Positions 33,801-41,588 of a stretch of DNA of 64,000 bases are shown here, piece after piece. Both the position numbers and the translations under genes were made by a program. Source of the stretch: Roseateles sp. DAIF2 (GTDB taxonomy: Bacteria; Pseudomonadota; Gammaproteobacteria; Burkholderiales; Burkholderiaceae_C); NCBI RefSeq assembly GCF_015624425.1, contig NZ_CP049919.1, positions 2,666,001 to 2,730,000 of the forward strand, written 5' to 3'. How positions within the stretch are numbered: position 1 is the first letter of the stretch; each line of letters begins with the position of its first letter. Below the pieces are notes generated by a model. The model was given only the letters and a program-made list of their open reading frames with translations, searched no databases and had not been told where the DNA came from.

Positions 33801-34410
33801 CCTCAGCGGCCATCTGTTCGACCAGAGCGGCGAGGAGGTGCGCCGCATGGTCAAGCGCCGCATCGCTGAGCTGCAGGACAGCCGTGAGCCGGTGATGGTG
33901 GCCGGCATCGTCAGCGACATGCGGGTGATCAACGGCAACCGCGGCCGGGTCGCGATCTTCAAGCTCGACGACAAGAGCGATGCGATCGAGGCAGTGGCCA
34001 ACGAGGAGCTGCTGAACGCCAACAAGGAACAGCTGGCCGAGGACGAGCTGATCATCGTCTCGGGCAAGGTGCAGAACGATCGCTTCTCCGGCGGCCTGCG
34101 CATGAACATCCAGCAGATCTGGAGCCTGACGGCGGCGCGCGCGCGCTTCGGCCGCTATGTCTACCTGCCGGTCAAGAGCAGCTTGCCGCCGCTGGCCGAG
34201 GTCGTGAAGACCTGGCCGGCGCGCAAGGTGGAAAGCGAGCAGGGCACGGTCAGCCAGGGCCTGAAGGTGCAGACCCACCATTTCCTGGCCCAGGGCCAGG
34301 CCAGGCTGGATCTCGGCGAGGACAGCCGTTTCTGGCCCTGCGACGAGGCGCTGCAACGCTTTGCCGAGCTGAGCCCGGAGCCCGCACGCATCGTTTACGA
34401 GGTCGAGTAA
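30892..34410 (+). CDS. dnaE: DNA polymerase III subunit alpha
   Basis: The 1172-residue replicative polymerase. N-terminal PHP domain (about 1-270, FVHLRTHTEFSVVDGTLR), palm/fingers with catalytic aspartates in MPDFDIDFCQGNRD (about 403 and 405) and VKFDFLGL (third Asp near 577), the finger motif NALYRPGPMDL, tandem HhH, an OB fold (about 1000-1090) and a C-terminal tau-binding part. Length matches the E. coli enzyme (1160). The start is ATG 30892 (MAFVHLRTHTEFS); the frame is open upstream without support. Confidence 0.97.
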   Translation: MAFVHLRTHTEFSVVDGTLRTDDAAKAAAKDGQVALGLTDLANLFGGVKFYNACRKSGVKPILGADCWLEPEASDKSSTRLLLLVQNIQGYLNLSELLSRAWIQNVVRNQACVKWEWLEELGEGLICLSGAQFGGLGQALLMGDQAKARDWAQRLAAIFPGRFYIELQRAGLPGQEALVRASVPLAAELQLPVVATHPIQFLAEEDYDAHEARVCIADGETLANPKRIKRFLPGQYFRSQADMEALFADIPSAIANTVEIAKRCSLTLVLGKPQLPNFPTPLLEDGSKMPMADYFRKLSFEGLEDRLKLLYPDPAKREAQRPRYVERLEFELETIIKMGFPGYFLIVGDFIKWAKMNGCPVGPGRGSGAGSLVAYVLLITDLDPLQYNLLFERFLNPERVSMPDFDIDFCQGNRDRVIEYVKDKYGRPAVSQIATFGTMAAKGALRDIGRVLGMGFGHVDSIAKLVPAPPGKTVTLAKLPPDFDPDKAKMVYARHESPEIEEREREDEEVAGLLGLAARVEGTVRSIGMHAGGVLIAPGKITDFCPQYQQPGSTSAVSQYDKDDVEAIGLVKFDFLGLATLTILELAKDFIVARYPEQKDFAFEKIPLDDKKTYKLFSDGLTESVFQFESSGMQKMLKDAKPSRLEDLIALNALYRPGPMDLIPTFVARKHGKEVVEYPHPLTEPVLAETYGIMVYQEQVMQTAQVLGGYSLGGADMLRRAMGKKKAEEMAMHREMFRKGAAEKGIDQDKADEVFDLMEKFAGYGFNKSHAAAYSLLAYHTAWLKVHFTAEFFAANMTIESDDTDKLKVLLNDAKLFGIEFEPPNVNLGVHRFEPLGPKRVNYSLGAVKGTGVGAIQAIVAARNEGGPFKSFFDFCVRVDRKQVNKRVVEALIKAGAFDALEPDRARLLASVALGYTYADNLQANANQGGLFDFDDSTHGSSTAEPPLVEVAPWSIKEKLSLEKTAIGYYLSGHLFDQSGEEVRRMVKRRIAELQDSREPVMVAGIVSDMRVINGNRGRVAIFKLDDKSDAIEAVANEELLNANKEQLAEDELIIVSGKVQNDRFSGGLRMNIQQIWSLTAARARFGRYVYLPVKSSLPPLAEVVKTWPARKVESEQGTVSQGLKVQTHHFLAQGQARLDLGEDSRFWPCDEALQRFAELSPEPARIVYEVE

Positions 34411-34547
34411 GGGGCGTGACGAGGGCGCGTGTCCCCTGCTCCCGTCACATGAAGCGAGGGGTTGCATCGGACCGGGCTTCGCAGGATGCTTCGCGGCTCA
34501 GGGACTGGTGGCCGCATCAATCGCAGGCGTGCACACAGAAGGCAGGT

Positions 34548-34567
34548 CGGGAACCCCGGGGTTCCCG
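34548..34567. promoter_or_regulatory. 20-bp perfect palindrome upstream of the Crp/Fnr gene
   Basis: CGGGAACCCCGGGGTTCCCG is perfectly self-complementary and lies 39 bases before the regulator's start codon. Position and symmetry suit an operator for a dimeric regulator, possibly the regulator itself. It does not resemble the TTGAT-N4-ATCAA Fnr site. Confidence 0.4.
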
Positions 34568-34606
34568 TGGCGTCTTGCGGGCGGCCGTAGCGGGCAAGGA
34601 GATGCC

Positions 34607-35476
34607 ATGGACCAGTCTCGCTGGCGCGCCGGTGCAGGCCGTGCCGATCTTGGGCCACATCACACCGATCCCGGGCGCCATGCCTGCCTCTCGGACCTGC
34701 TGCGCCTGATGGATGCGGCCGAGGAGGCCGATGCCGGCAGCGATGGCTATCCGGTCCGCGGTCTACCGGTGTCCGCCGGCGCCGTGCTGTTTCGCGAGGG
34801 CAGTCCGGCCCAGTCCATCAGCTTCGTGACGCGCGGGGCCTTCAAGGTCTACCGCACCGCCGAGGACGGCTACGAGCAGGTGCTGAGCTTTGTCGGCCGG
34901 GCCGAGGTCCTGGGCTTCGACGGCCTGTGCCGTCGCCAGCATTCCAGCACAGCGGTAGCTCTGGAGGACGCCGCGGTCTTCACGCTGAGCAATGCCGAGA
35001 TCCTGGGGCTGGAGACCCGGGTGCCGGCGCTGAACCGCATGCTGCACCGGGCCGCCAGCCGGCAGCTGCAAGGCTGCGGCGATGTGGTCGAGCTGATGGC
35101 GGCGGTGGCGGCCGAGGTGCGCCTGGCGCGTTTCCTGGTGCAGCTGTCCGATCGCATGCAGGCCTGCGGGCAGTCACCGCTGCGGCTGTTGCTGCGCATG
35201 TGCCGGCGCGACATCGCCAGCTATCTGGGCCTGGCCCATGAAACGATCAGCCGCTCCTTCAGCGCGCTGGTCGACTGGGGCTATCTGCAGGTCGACAACC
35301 GGGACATCGACATCCTCGACCTGGAGCGTTTGCGGGAGCTGGCGCGCAACACGCGCGGTCTGGTCGGCCTAAGCGTGCGGCGCCATGCGGATCCGGCCAT
35401 CGCGGCGCGCACACCGGTCCGCTCCAACCCGGCGATCCGCCGGTCGCGGCGCGGCGATGCCCTCGATCTCACTTGA
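34607..35476 (+). CDS. Crp/Fnr-family transcriptional regulator
   Basis: A 289-residue regulator with a cyclic-nucleotide-binding-like domain (about 45-155, FREGSPAQSISFVTRGAFKV), a dimer helix and a winged HTH (about 195-260, RRDIASYLGLAHETISRSFS then ALVDWGYL). It keeps the ETISR recognition helix of Fnr but I do not see the N-terminal cysteine cluster needed for an iron-sulfur sensor. The C-terminal 25 residues are an unusual basic tail. The start is ATG 34607, with AAGGAG 5 bases upstream; an in-frame ATG at 34508 lacks a ribosome site. The next gene is a sigma-54 activator, so this may be part of the same regulatory block. Confidence 0.88.
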   Translation: MDQSRWRAGAGRADLGPHHTDPGRHACLSDLLRLMDAAEEADAGSDGYPVRGLPVSAGAVLFREGSPAQSISFVTRGAFKVYRTAEDGYEQVLSFVGRAEVLGFDGLCRRQHSSTAVALEDAAVFTLSNAEILGLETRVPALNRMLHRAASRQLQGCGDVVELMAAVAAEVRLARFLVQLSDRMQACGQSPLRLLLRMCRRDIASYLGLAHETISRSFSALVDWGYLQVDNRDIDILDLERLRELARNTRGLVGLSVRRHADPAIAARTPVRSNPAIRRSRRGDALDLT

Positions 35477-35566
35477 TTTAGGGACATGCAAACCCTGCCC
35501 GCTTGCGTTCACTCAATGGCCAAACCCGGTTGAAAGGCATGCTGCCGGCCTGAGGTCGGCAAGAAG

Positions 35567-36910
<1,344 letters not shown>

Positions 36911-37004
36911 CGGTACCTCCGGATCTTCAAGCCGCAATATGTGTCATGGGCGAAACACCCGTCGCAAAGCCTTGCAACTGGCCGGGTCGTCCCGCCAAGT
37001 GACT

Positions 37005-37020
37005 GAATCCTGAGGGATTC
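37005..37020. promoter_or_regulatory. Candidate activator-binding palindrome 1
   Basis: GAATCC-TGAG-GGATTC, perfect 6-bp arms, about 170 bases upstream of the -24/-12 promoter, a usual distance for enhancer sites of sigma-54 activators. Confidence 0.35.
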
Positions 37021-37075
37021 CGAAGCGGTTGCTCGGGTCTCTCGGCCGGCCCCCGACGCGGCGGCCCAGCGCGGC

Positions 37076-37091
37076 GTCTCAGGCTTGAGAC
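37076..37091. promoter_or_regulatory. Candidate activator-binding palindrome 2
   Basis: GTCTCA-GGCT-TGAGAC, perfect 6-bp arms with the same 4-base spacing as the palindrome at 37005, about 96 bases upstream of the -24/-12 promoter. The two sequences differ, so at most one may be the real enhancer site. Confidence 0.35.
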
Positions 37092-37186
37092 AACTCGAAC
37101 CGGTCCGACGCGCATGGCGCAGCGCCGAGTCCCGGAGTCAGCAGAATTCTTCTTATGAATCAATGGTTTGGATTCGGAATCTGGCA

Positions 37187-37202
37187 TGGCATCAATCCTG
37201 CA
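37187..37202 (+). promoter_or_regulatory. Sigma-54 (-24/-12) promoter of the secreted-protein operon
   Basis: TGGCATCAATCCTGCA matches the TGGCACG-N4-TTGCW consensus with GG and GC twelve bases apart, as required; mismatches are only at less conserved positions. The transcript would start near 37213, giving a 60-base leader before the ATG at 37273. The adjacent upstream gene encodes a sigma-54 activator. The rest of 36911-37272 contains two palindromes and no gene. Confidence 0.72.
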
Positions 37203-37272
37203 TAGAGCTTGCCGGTTGGCCCTCGTGCCAATTTGCGCAGGACTCACTCACTCAACAAGCAAGGAGCGATCT

Positions 37273-39012
37273 ATGACAACGATGAGAAAGACGGTCATCG
37301 CCGCAGCGATCACGCTGGCCTTTGGCGGTGCGAGTACGGTGTGGGCCAATCCGGTCAACAACAACAATGCTGACACGGCCGACTCGGTCACCCAGTCGGC
37401 GGCGGCGACCTCGACCCAGACGAACAACACCGGGCCGACGGCGAACGAGTATTCCAAGGCGGTGCAGGACAACAGCACCAGCACGGTCAACAAGACCAAC
37501 AACAAGACGGTCAACAAGACCAGCACCAGCACGAAGACGGTCAGCAAGACCGACACCCGCACGACCAGCATCGACAAGTCGGGCGACAACCGCGAGAACT
37601 CCGGGCGCGCCGCGGCGGATGGTTCCGGCACGGCGGCCGCCAACAACGGCGCGACCAGCACCGCCAATCTGACCAACTCCTTCAACCACAGCAAGGCCGT
37701 CGCCAGCAGCAAGCTGGAAGGCTCGGTCTCCAATGTGACCGTGTATGGCATCGGCAATACCGCATCGAATGGCGGTAGTGTCAGCGGCGGCGCCGGTGGC
37801 AAGGGCGGCGCGGGCTATGGCGGCGATGGCCGCGGCGGTACCGGGGCCGGCGGTACTGGTGGCTCGGGCGGCTCGGCGGGCGATGGCGGCTACGGCGGCA
37901 ATGGCGGCAGCGGCGGCGATGCCAACAACGGCAGTGCCTCGGCCGGCAATGCCCGCAATGGCAGCGCGATGAACGGCTCGGCACGCGCCGGCAGCGGTGG
38001 CGATGGCGGCTCGGCCCGCGATGCGAGCGGCGGCCGCGGCGGCAGCGCCGGCAGCATCGGCGGTTCGGCCGTCTCAGGCAATCTGCAGGACACCGGCCAT
38101 GCGAACTCGGACAGCAAGGCCTCGGGCGGCAGTGCGTTGTCGGGCAGCAGGTCCTCGGGCGGTTCGACCGATGCCTACAACAAGTCCAGCGGCGGCAGCA
38201 GCGGCGTGGCCGGCATGGCCAAGGGCGGCTGGAGCGCCGCGGGCAGCCTGGCCGGTGCCGGCAGCGGCGGCGGCGGCGGCGGTGGAAGCGCCGGCAGCGG
38301 CGGCAATGGCACCGAAGGCGGCGGCGGCGGCGATGGCGGCGCGACCGGTGCCGGCACTGGCGGCGCGGGCGGCGCGGGGACCTCGGGCGCGGCGACCGCC
38401 TCCGGCGGCGCGGGCACGAACAGCGGCACCAGCAGCGGCGGCGCCGCCACCGGCAGCGCTACGGCCAGCGGCAGCACCAGCGCCAGCACCTCGTCCAGCA
38501 CCGGCGGCGCGGGCAGCAGCGGCGCGGCGACCTCGACCAGCGGCAGCAATACCGGCACATCCTCCTCGTCCGGTGGTGCCGCGACCTCGACCGCGGGCAG
38601 CGGCGCGCAGGCCACCAACAACGGCGGCGGCGGCGGCTCGGGCGGCTCGGCCACCAATGGCAGCGCCACCAATGGCGGCGCCTCCACCTCGGCCTCGAAT
38701 GGCAGCGCCACCGCCGGCAACGGCGCCACGGGCGCGGTCGGTGGCAGCGGTGGTCAGGGCGGCCAGGGCGGTGACGGCGCGGGCGGCCAGGGCGGTGCCG
38801 GCGCGGGCGGCGTCGGCAACGGTGCGACCGGCGGCGCTGGCGGCAATGGCGGCACGCTGGCGGTCAGCGCCGGGGTGTTCAACATGTCCAACGCGATGAC
38901 CAGCGTCGGCATGTCGGCGGCCGGCATCATGGTGGCGGCACAGAACAGCGGCATGGCGGCCCTGGTGCAGCAAAGCGTCAACGTGCAGGCCAACCTGAAC
39001 GTCGGCAAGTAG
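37273..39012 (+). CDS. Secreted glycine-rich low-complexity protein (candidate fibre subunit)
   Basis: A 579-residue exported protein. Signal peptide MTTMRKTVIAAAITLAFGG (cleavage near 27), then a Thr/Asn/Ser/Lys-rich segment (about 28-165, e.g. TVNKTNNKTVNKTSTSTKTV), a long Gly/Ser/Ala-rich segment (about 166-533) with many GG, GS and GN pairs and no cysteine, and a hydrophobic C-terminal 46 residues ending QQSVNVQANLNVGK. No enzyme domain is visible. A clear AAGGAG lies 6 bases before the ATG, and a sigma-54 promoter precedes it. With a C39 peptidase, exported partners and a FapF-like barrel next door, it is a candidate extracellular amyloid or matrix fibre subunit. This is inference; it is not FapC-like in sequence. 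Confidence 0.75.
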   Translation: MTTMRKTVIAAAITLAFGGASTVWANPVNNNNADTADSVTQSAAATSTQTNNTGPTANEYSKAVQDNSTSTVNKTNNKTVNKTSTSTKTVSKTDTRTTSIDKSGDNRENSGRAAADGSGTAAANNGATSTANLTNSFNHSKAVASSKLEGSVSNVTVYGIGNTASNGGSVSGGAGGKGGAGYGGDGRGGTGAGGTGGSGGSAGDGGYGGNGGSGGDANNGSASAGNARNGSAMNGSARAGSGGDGGSARDASGGRGGSAGSIGGSAVSGNLQDTGHANSDSKASGGSALSGSRSSGGSTDAYNKSSGGSSGVAGMAKGGWSAAGSLAGAGSGGGGGGGSAGSGGNGTEGGGGGDGGATGAGTGGAGGAGTSGAATASGGAGTNSGTSSGGAATGSATASGSTSASTSSSTGGAGSSGAATSTSGSNTGTSSSSGGAATSTAGSGAQATNNGGGGGSGGSATNGSATNGGASTSASNGSATAGNGATGAVGGSGGQGGQGGDGAGGQGGAGAGGVGNGATGGAGGNGGTLAVSAGVFNMSNAMTSVGMSAAGIMVAAQNSGMAALVQQSVNVQANLNVGK

Positions 39013-39090
39013 CAGCGCAAGCGGCTGGAAGCGCGCCATGCCGGGGCCGTTGTCCCGGCATGGCGCCACCTACGAGAAAGCAGGTGTGCC

Positions 39091-39468
39091 ATGGGCAATC
39101 ACCACAGGTTTGCGGTACTGCCGCTGTTTGCTTTGCTGGGTGGTCTGGCGGGTCAGGGGCTGGTGCTGGCGCAGGAGGTCCTGCAGACCCCCGCGGTCCC
39201 CAGCCCGGCGCTTGCCAACAACCCGCTGCAGGCGCGGCCGCTGGATGCGCAGCGGCTGGGCGGGCAGCGCGGCGGCACCGACACCTTCAACGACATGAGC
39301 CTGCGCGGCGTGGTGGCCGACAACCGCGCGGTCAATGTCTCGACCGGCGGCAACCTGGTCAGCCAGGGAGCCCTGTCCGGCATGTCGGGCGTGCCGATGC
39401 TGGTGCAGAACACCGGCAACAACGTGCTGATCCAGAGCGCGACCATCATCAATGTTCAGCTCAAGTAG
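39091..39468 (+). CDS. Small exported protein of the fap-like cluster
   Basis: A 125-residue protein with a signal peptide (about 1-28, LPLFALLGGLAGQGLVLAQ). No family is recognised. The mature part is rich in Asn, Val and Gly, with beta-strand-forming stretches (LRGVVADNRAVNVSTGGNLV) and a C-terminal motif LVQNTGNNVLIQSATIINVQ that resembles the ends of the proteins encoded at 37273 and 40193. Size and place suggest a minor or nucleator subunit. It follows the glycine-rich gene by 78 bases and precedes the C39 peptidase gene by 16. Confidence 0.7.
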   Translation: MGNHHRFAVLPLFALLGGLAGQGLVLAQEVLQTPAVPSPALANNPLQARPLDAQRLGGQRGGTDTFNDMSLRGVVADNRAVNVSTGGNLVSQGALSGMSGVPMLVQNTGNNVLIQSATIINVQLK

Positions 39469-39484
39469 CCAGCGGGGCCGCAGG

Positions 39485-40171
39485 ATGACGATGAAGCAAG
39501 CGAACGCGCTGTGCTGCCTGATGTTTCTGGCGGGCGGTGCGTGGGCCGGTACCGTGGAGCCGCCGCTGCAGATCGGTGGCGCCTTCTCGGTGCCGACCAC
39601 CAGCCTGCGCGAGCTGCGCTTTCGCTCGACGATCCGTCAGCAGTTCGACTTCAGCTGCGGCTCGGCGGCGATCGCCACCCTGCTGGCCCATCACTACCGG
39701 CACGGCGTCAACGAACAGACGGTGTTCGAGGGTATGTACCGGCATGGCGACCAGGAGAAGATCAAGCGCGAGGGTTTCTCGCTGCTCGACATGAAACGCT
39801 ATCTGCAGACGCTCGGCTTCGAGGCCAACGGCTTCGAGGCGACGCTGGAGATGCTGGGCCGCGCCAACATCCCCGCGATCGCGCTGATCCAGGAGCAGGG
39901 CTATCACCACTTCATCGTCATCAAGGGCCTGCGCCAGGGCCGGGTGCTGATCGGTGATCCGTCCGGCGGCCTGCGCGCGATGAGCCAGGCCAGCTTCCAG
40001 CAGATCTGGACCAACCAGATCCTGTTCGTGATCAACAACCAGCAGGACCGGGCGCGCTTCAACCTGGATGCCGAATGGAAGATCGTGCCCCGGGCACCGA
40101 CCGACCTGGCCATCAATCGCAACGGCCTGGGCTCGATGCTGCTGCCCAAGCTGGGCCCCGGGGATTTCTGA
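39485..40171 (+). CDS. C39-family peptidase, exported (FapD-like)
   Basis: A 228-residue protein with a signal peptide (MTMKQANALCCLMFLAGGAW, cleavage near 21) and a papain-like C39 fold: C58 in FDFSCGSAAIATLL, His near 142 in GYHHFIVIKG and D158 in LIGDPSGG, so the catalytic triad appears complete. C39 peptidases cut at double-Gly leaders in bacteriocin export; the closest functional parallel here is FapD of Pseudomonas amyloid operons, a periplasmic C39-like protease needed for export. It lies between exported low-complexity proteins. The start is ATG 39485; another ATG lies two codons later. Confidence 0.88.
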   Translation: MTMKQANALCCLMFLAGGAWAGTVEPPLQIGGAFSVPTTSLRELRFRSTIRQQFDFSCGSAAIATLLAHHYRHGVNEQTVFEGMYRHGDQEKIKREGFSLLDMKRYLQTLGFEANGFEATLEMLGRANIPAIALIQEQGYHHFIVIKGLRQGRVLIGDPSGGLRAMSQASFQQIWTNQILFVINNQQDRARFNLDAEWKIVPRAPTDLAINRNGLGSMLLPKLGPGDF

Positions 40172-40192
40172 GTCGTGAAGGCCGGACGCATC

Positions 40193-41563
40193 ATGAACAC
40201 CTCCACCCGACGTCTGGCCTGCCTGGTTTCGCTGCTGGGCGGTGGCTGCATCGTGCCGCTGGGCCTGGCGCCACCGCTGTACAAGCCGGTGGGCGAGTTG
40301 TCGCGGCTGCCCCTGGCCGAGCTGCCCCGTATGCCCGAGCCTGCCGCAGCGCAGCCGGCCGAAGAGCCGGTTGTTGAAGCCGAGGCGCCTGCGGCCATCG
40401 ATCCGATCCCGATCCCCGCAGCCCCTCCAGTGGCCGCGCGGGATGAAGATTTGCAACGCCGGCTGGTGCTGGCGATTCAGCGCATGGCGCCGGAGGAAAC
40501 CGTCGAACGCGAGCCCGCGGCGCCGATGCCGGTTCGCGAGAAGACGCTGTCCGGCCAGGTCTCGCACATCCTGACGCGTAGCGATCCGGCGCGCCCGAAC
40601 ACCACCGATGTCGAGGCCGAGGGCCTGCCGGTGGCCGAGGAGCTCGAGGCAGTGGGCATGAATCCACGGCGGATCGCCGCGATGCTCGGCTTCGATCCGT
40701 CCGCGGAACGACCCAGGCCGGCGCCCCCTGAGGAGCCGGAAGCGCAGGAAAGACGCAAGGTTTCGCTGGCGGGCTCGATGCATCCGGTTGCACCACCGGC
40801 CGCATGGGACTTGAATCCGGCACCCGCTCCCGAGCTTCAAGCGGGTCCGCCAGCGATCCCCGACGCGCCGGAACCCCGGCACGCCAGCCTGCCGCCAGCA
40901 CCGGCCGATCCGGTGCTGGCGCGCCTGCGCGATGGCGTGCCGAGGCTCGACCCGACCGTTCCCGCGCCGCCGGCCGTCAATCGCCTGTTGGCGGCGCCTC
41001 TGCCGGGCCATGGCTCGACGCCGCCGATTGCCCAGGTGGCGCTGCCGCTGGCCTGCGGCAGGGAAGGCGAGGAGCTGCCATCACGCAAGCCGGAGGAAGC
41101 GCCTTGCCGCCCGACGGCCAACGAGGCGCCGCGCCCGCCCGGCAGTCCGCGTCAGGCGCTGGGCGAGACCCGGCTGGCGCTGAACGGCCGTTCGCTCGAC
41201 GCGATCCGTGGCGGCTTCAGCGGACCCAACGGCCTGCAGGTCTCCTTCGGCATCGAGCGCAGCGTCTATATCAACGGCGCCCTGGTCACGACCACCAGCC
41301 TGAACCTGAATGGCCAGGGCCAAGCCACCGGCGCTGCCGGCCAGAGCCTGGCCCTGATCCAGAGCGGCGCGGGCAACAGCGTGGCGCCACAGCTGCTGTT
41401 GCCCTCGGCGATGCCGGGCACGGTGATTCAGAACAGCTTGAACGACCAGCGCATCCAGGCGCTGACGGTCATCAATGCAACCGTCAACAGCATGCAGATG
41501 CTGCGCTCGCTGAACCTGCAGACGACGATTCGCGAAGGCGTGACCGACTCGCTGCGCCGCTAG
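40193..41563 (+). CDS. Proline-rich exported protein of the fap-like cluster
   Basis: A 456-residue protein with an N-terminal hydrophobic segment (LACLVSLLGGGCIVPLGLAP); a Cys follows it but the lipobox is not canonical. Residues about 30-310 are Pro/Ala/Glu-rich and probably unfolded; the last 150 residues look folded (LNGRSLDAIRGGFSGPNGLQ, VSFGIERSVYINGALVTTTS) and end with PGTVIQNSLNDQRIQALTVI and a basic tail. The end resembles the two smaller exported proteins of the operon. No family is recognised; a FapE-like accessory or periplasm-spanning role is possible. An alternative GTG start at 40175 adds six residues. Confidence 0.68.
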   Translation: MNTSTRRLACLVSLLGGGCIVPLGLAPPLYKPVGELSRLPLAELPRMPEPAAAQPAEEPVVEAEAPAAIDPIPIPAAPPVAARDEDLQRRLVLAIQRMAPEETVEREPAAPMPVREKTLSGQVSHILTRSDPARPNTTDVEAEGLPVAEELEAVGMNPRRIAAMLGFDPSAERPRPAPPEEPEAQERRKVSLAGSMHPVAPPAAWDLNPAPAPELQAGPPAIPDAPEPRHASLPPAPADPVLARLRDGVPRLDPTVPAPPAVNRLLAAPLPGHGSTPPIAQVALPLACGREGEELPSRKPEEAPCRPTANEAPRPPGSPRQALGETRLALNGRSLDAIRGGFSGPNGLQVSFGIERSVYINGALVTTTSLNLNGQGQATGAAGQSLALIQSGAGNSVAPQLLLPSAMPGTVIQNSLNDQRIQALTVINATVNSMQMLRSLNLQTTIREGVTDSLRR

Positions 41564-41588
41564 CGCCGCACAGCCGCAGCGTGGGCGG

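Noticed and set aside
37770..38870. Glycine-rich gene as a PE_PGRS-like or CRISPR-like repeat
   Set aside because: No PE domain, no regular DNA repeat-spacer pattern; it is a low-complexity coding region behind a signal peptide.
37997..38899. Ala/Arg/Pro-rich frames inside the glycine-rich gene on both strands
   Set aside because: They are mirror products of the GGC-rich repeats; only the frame with signal peptide and ribosome site is credible.
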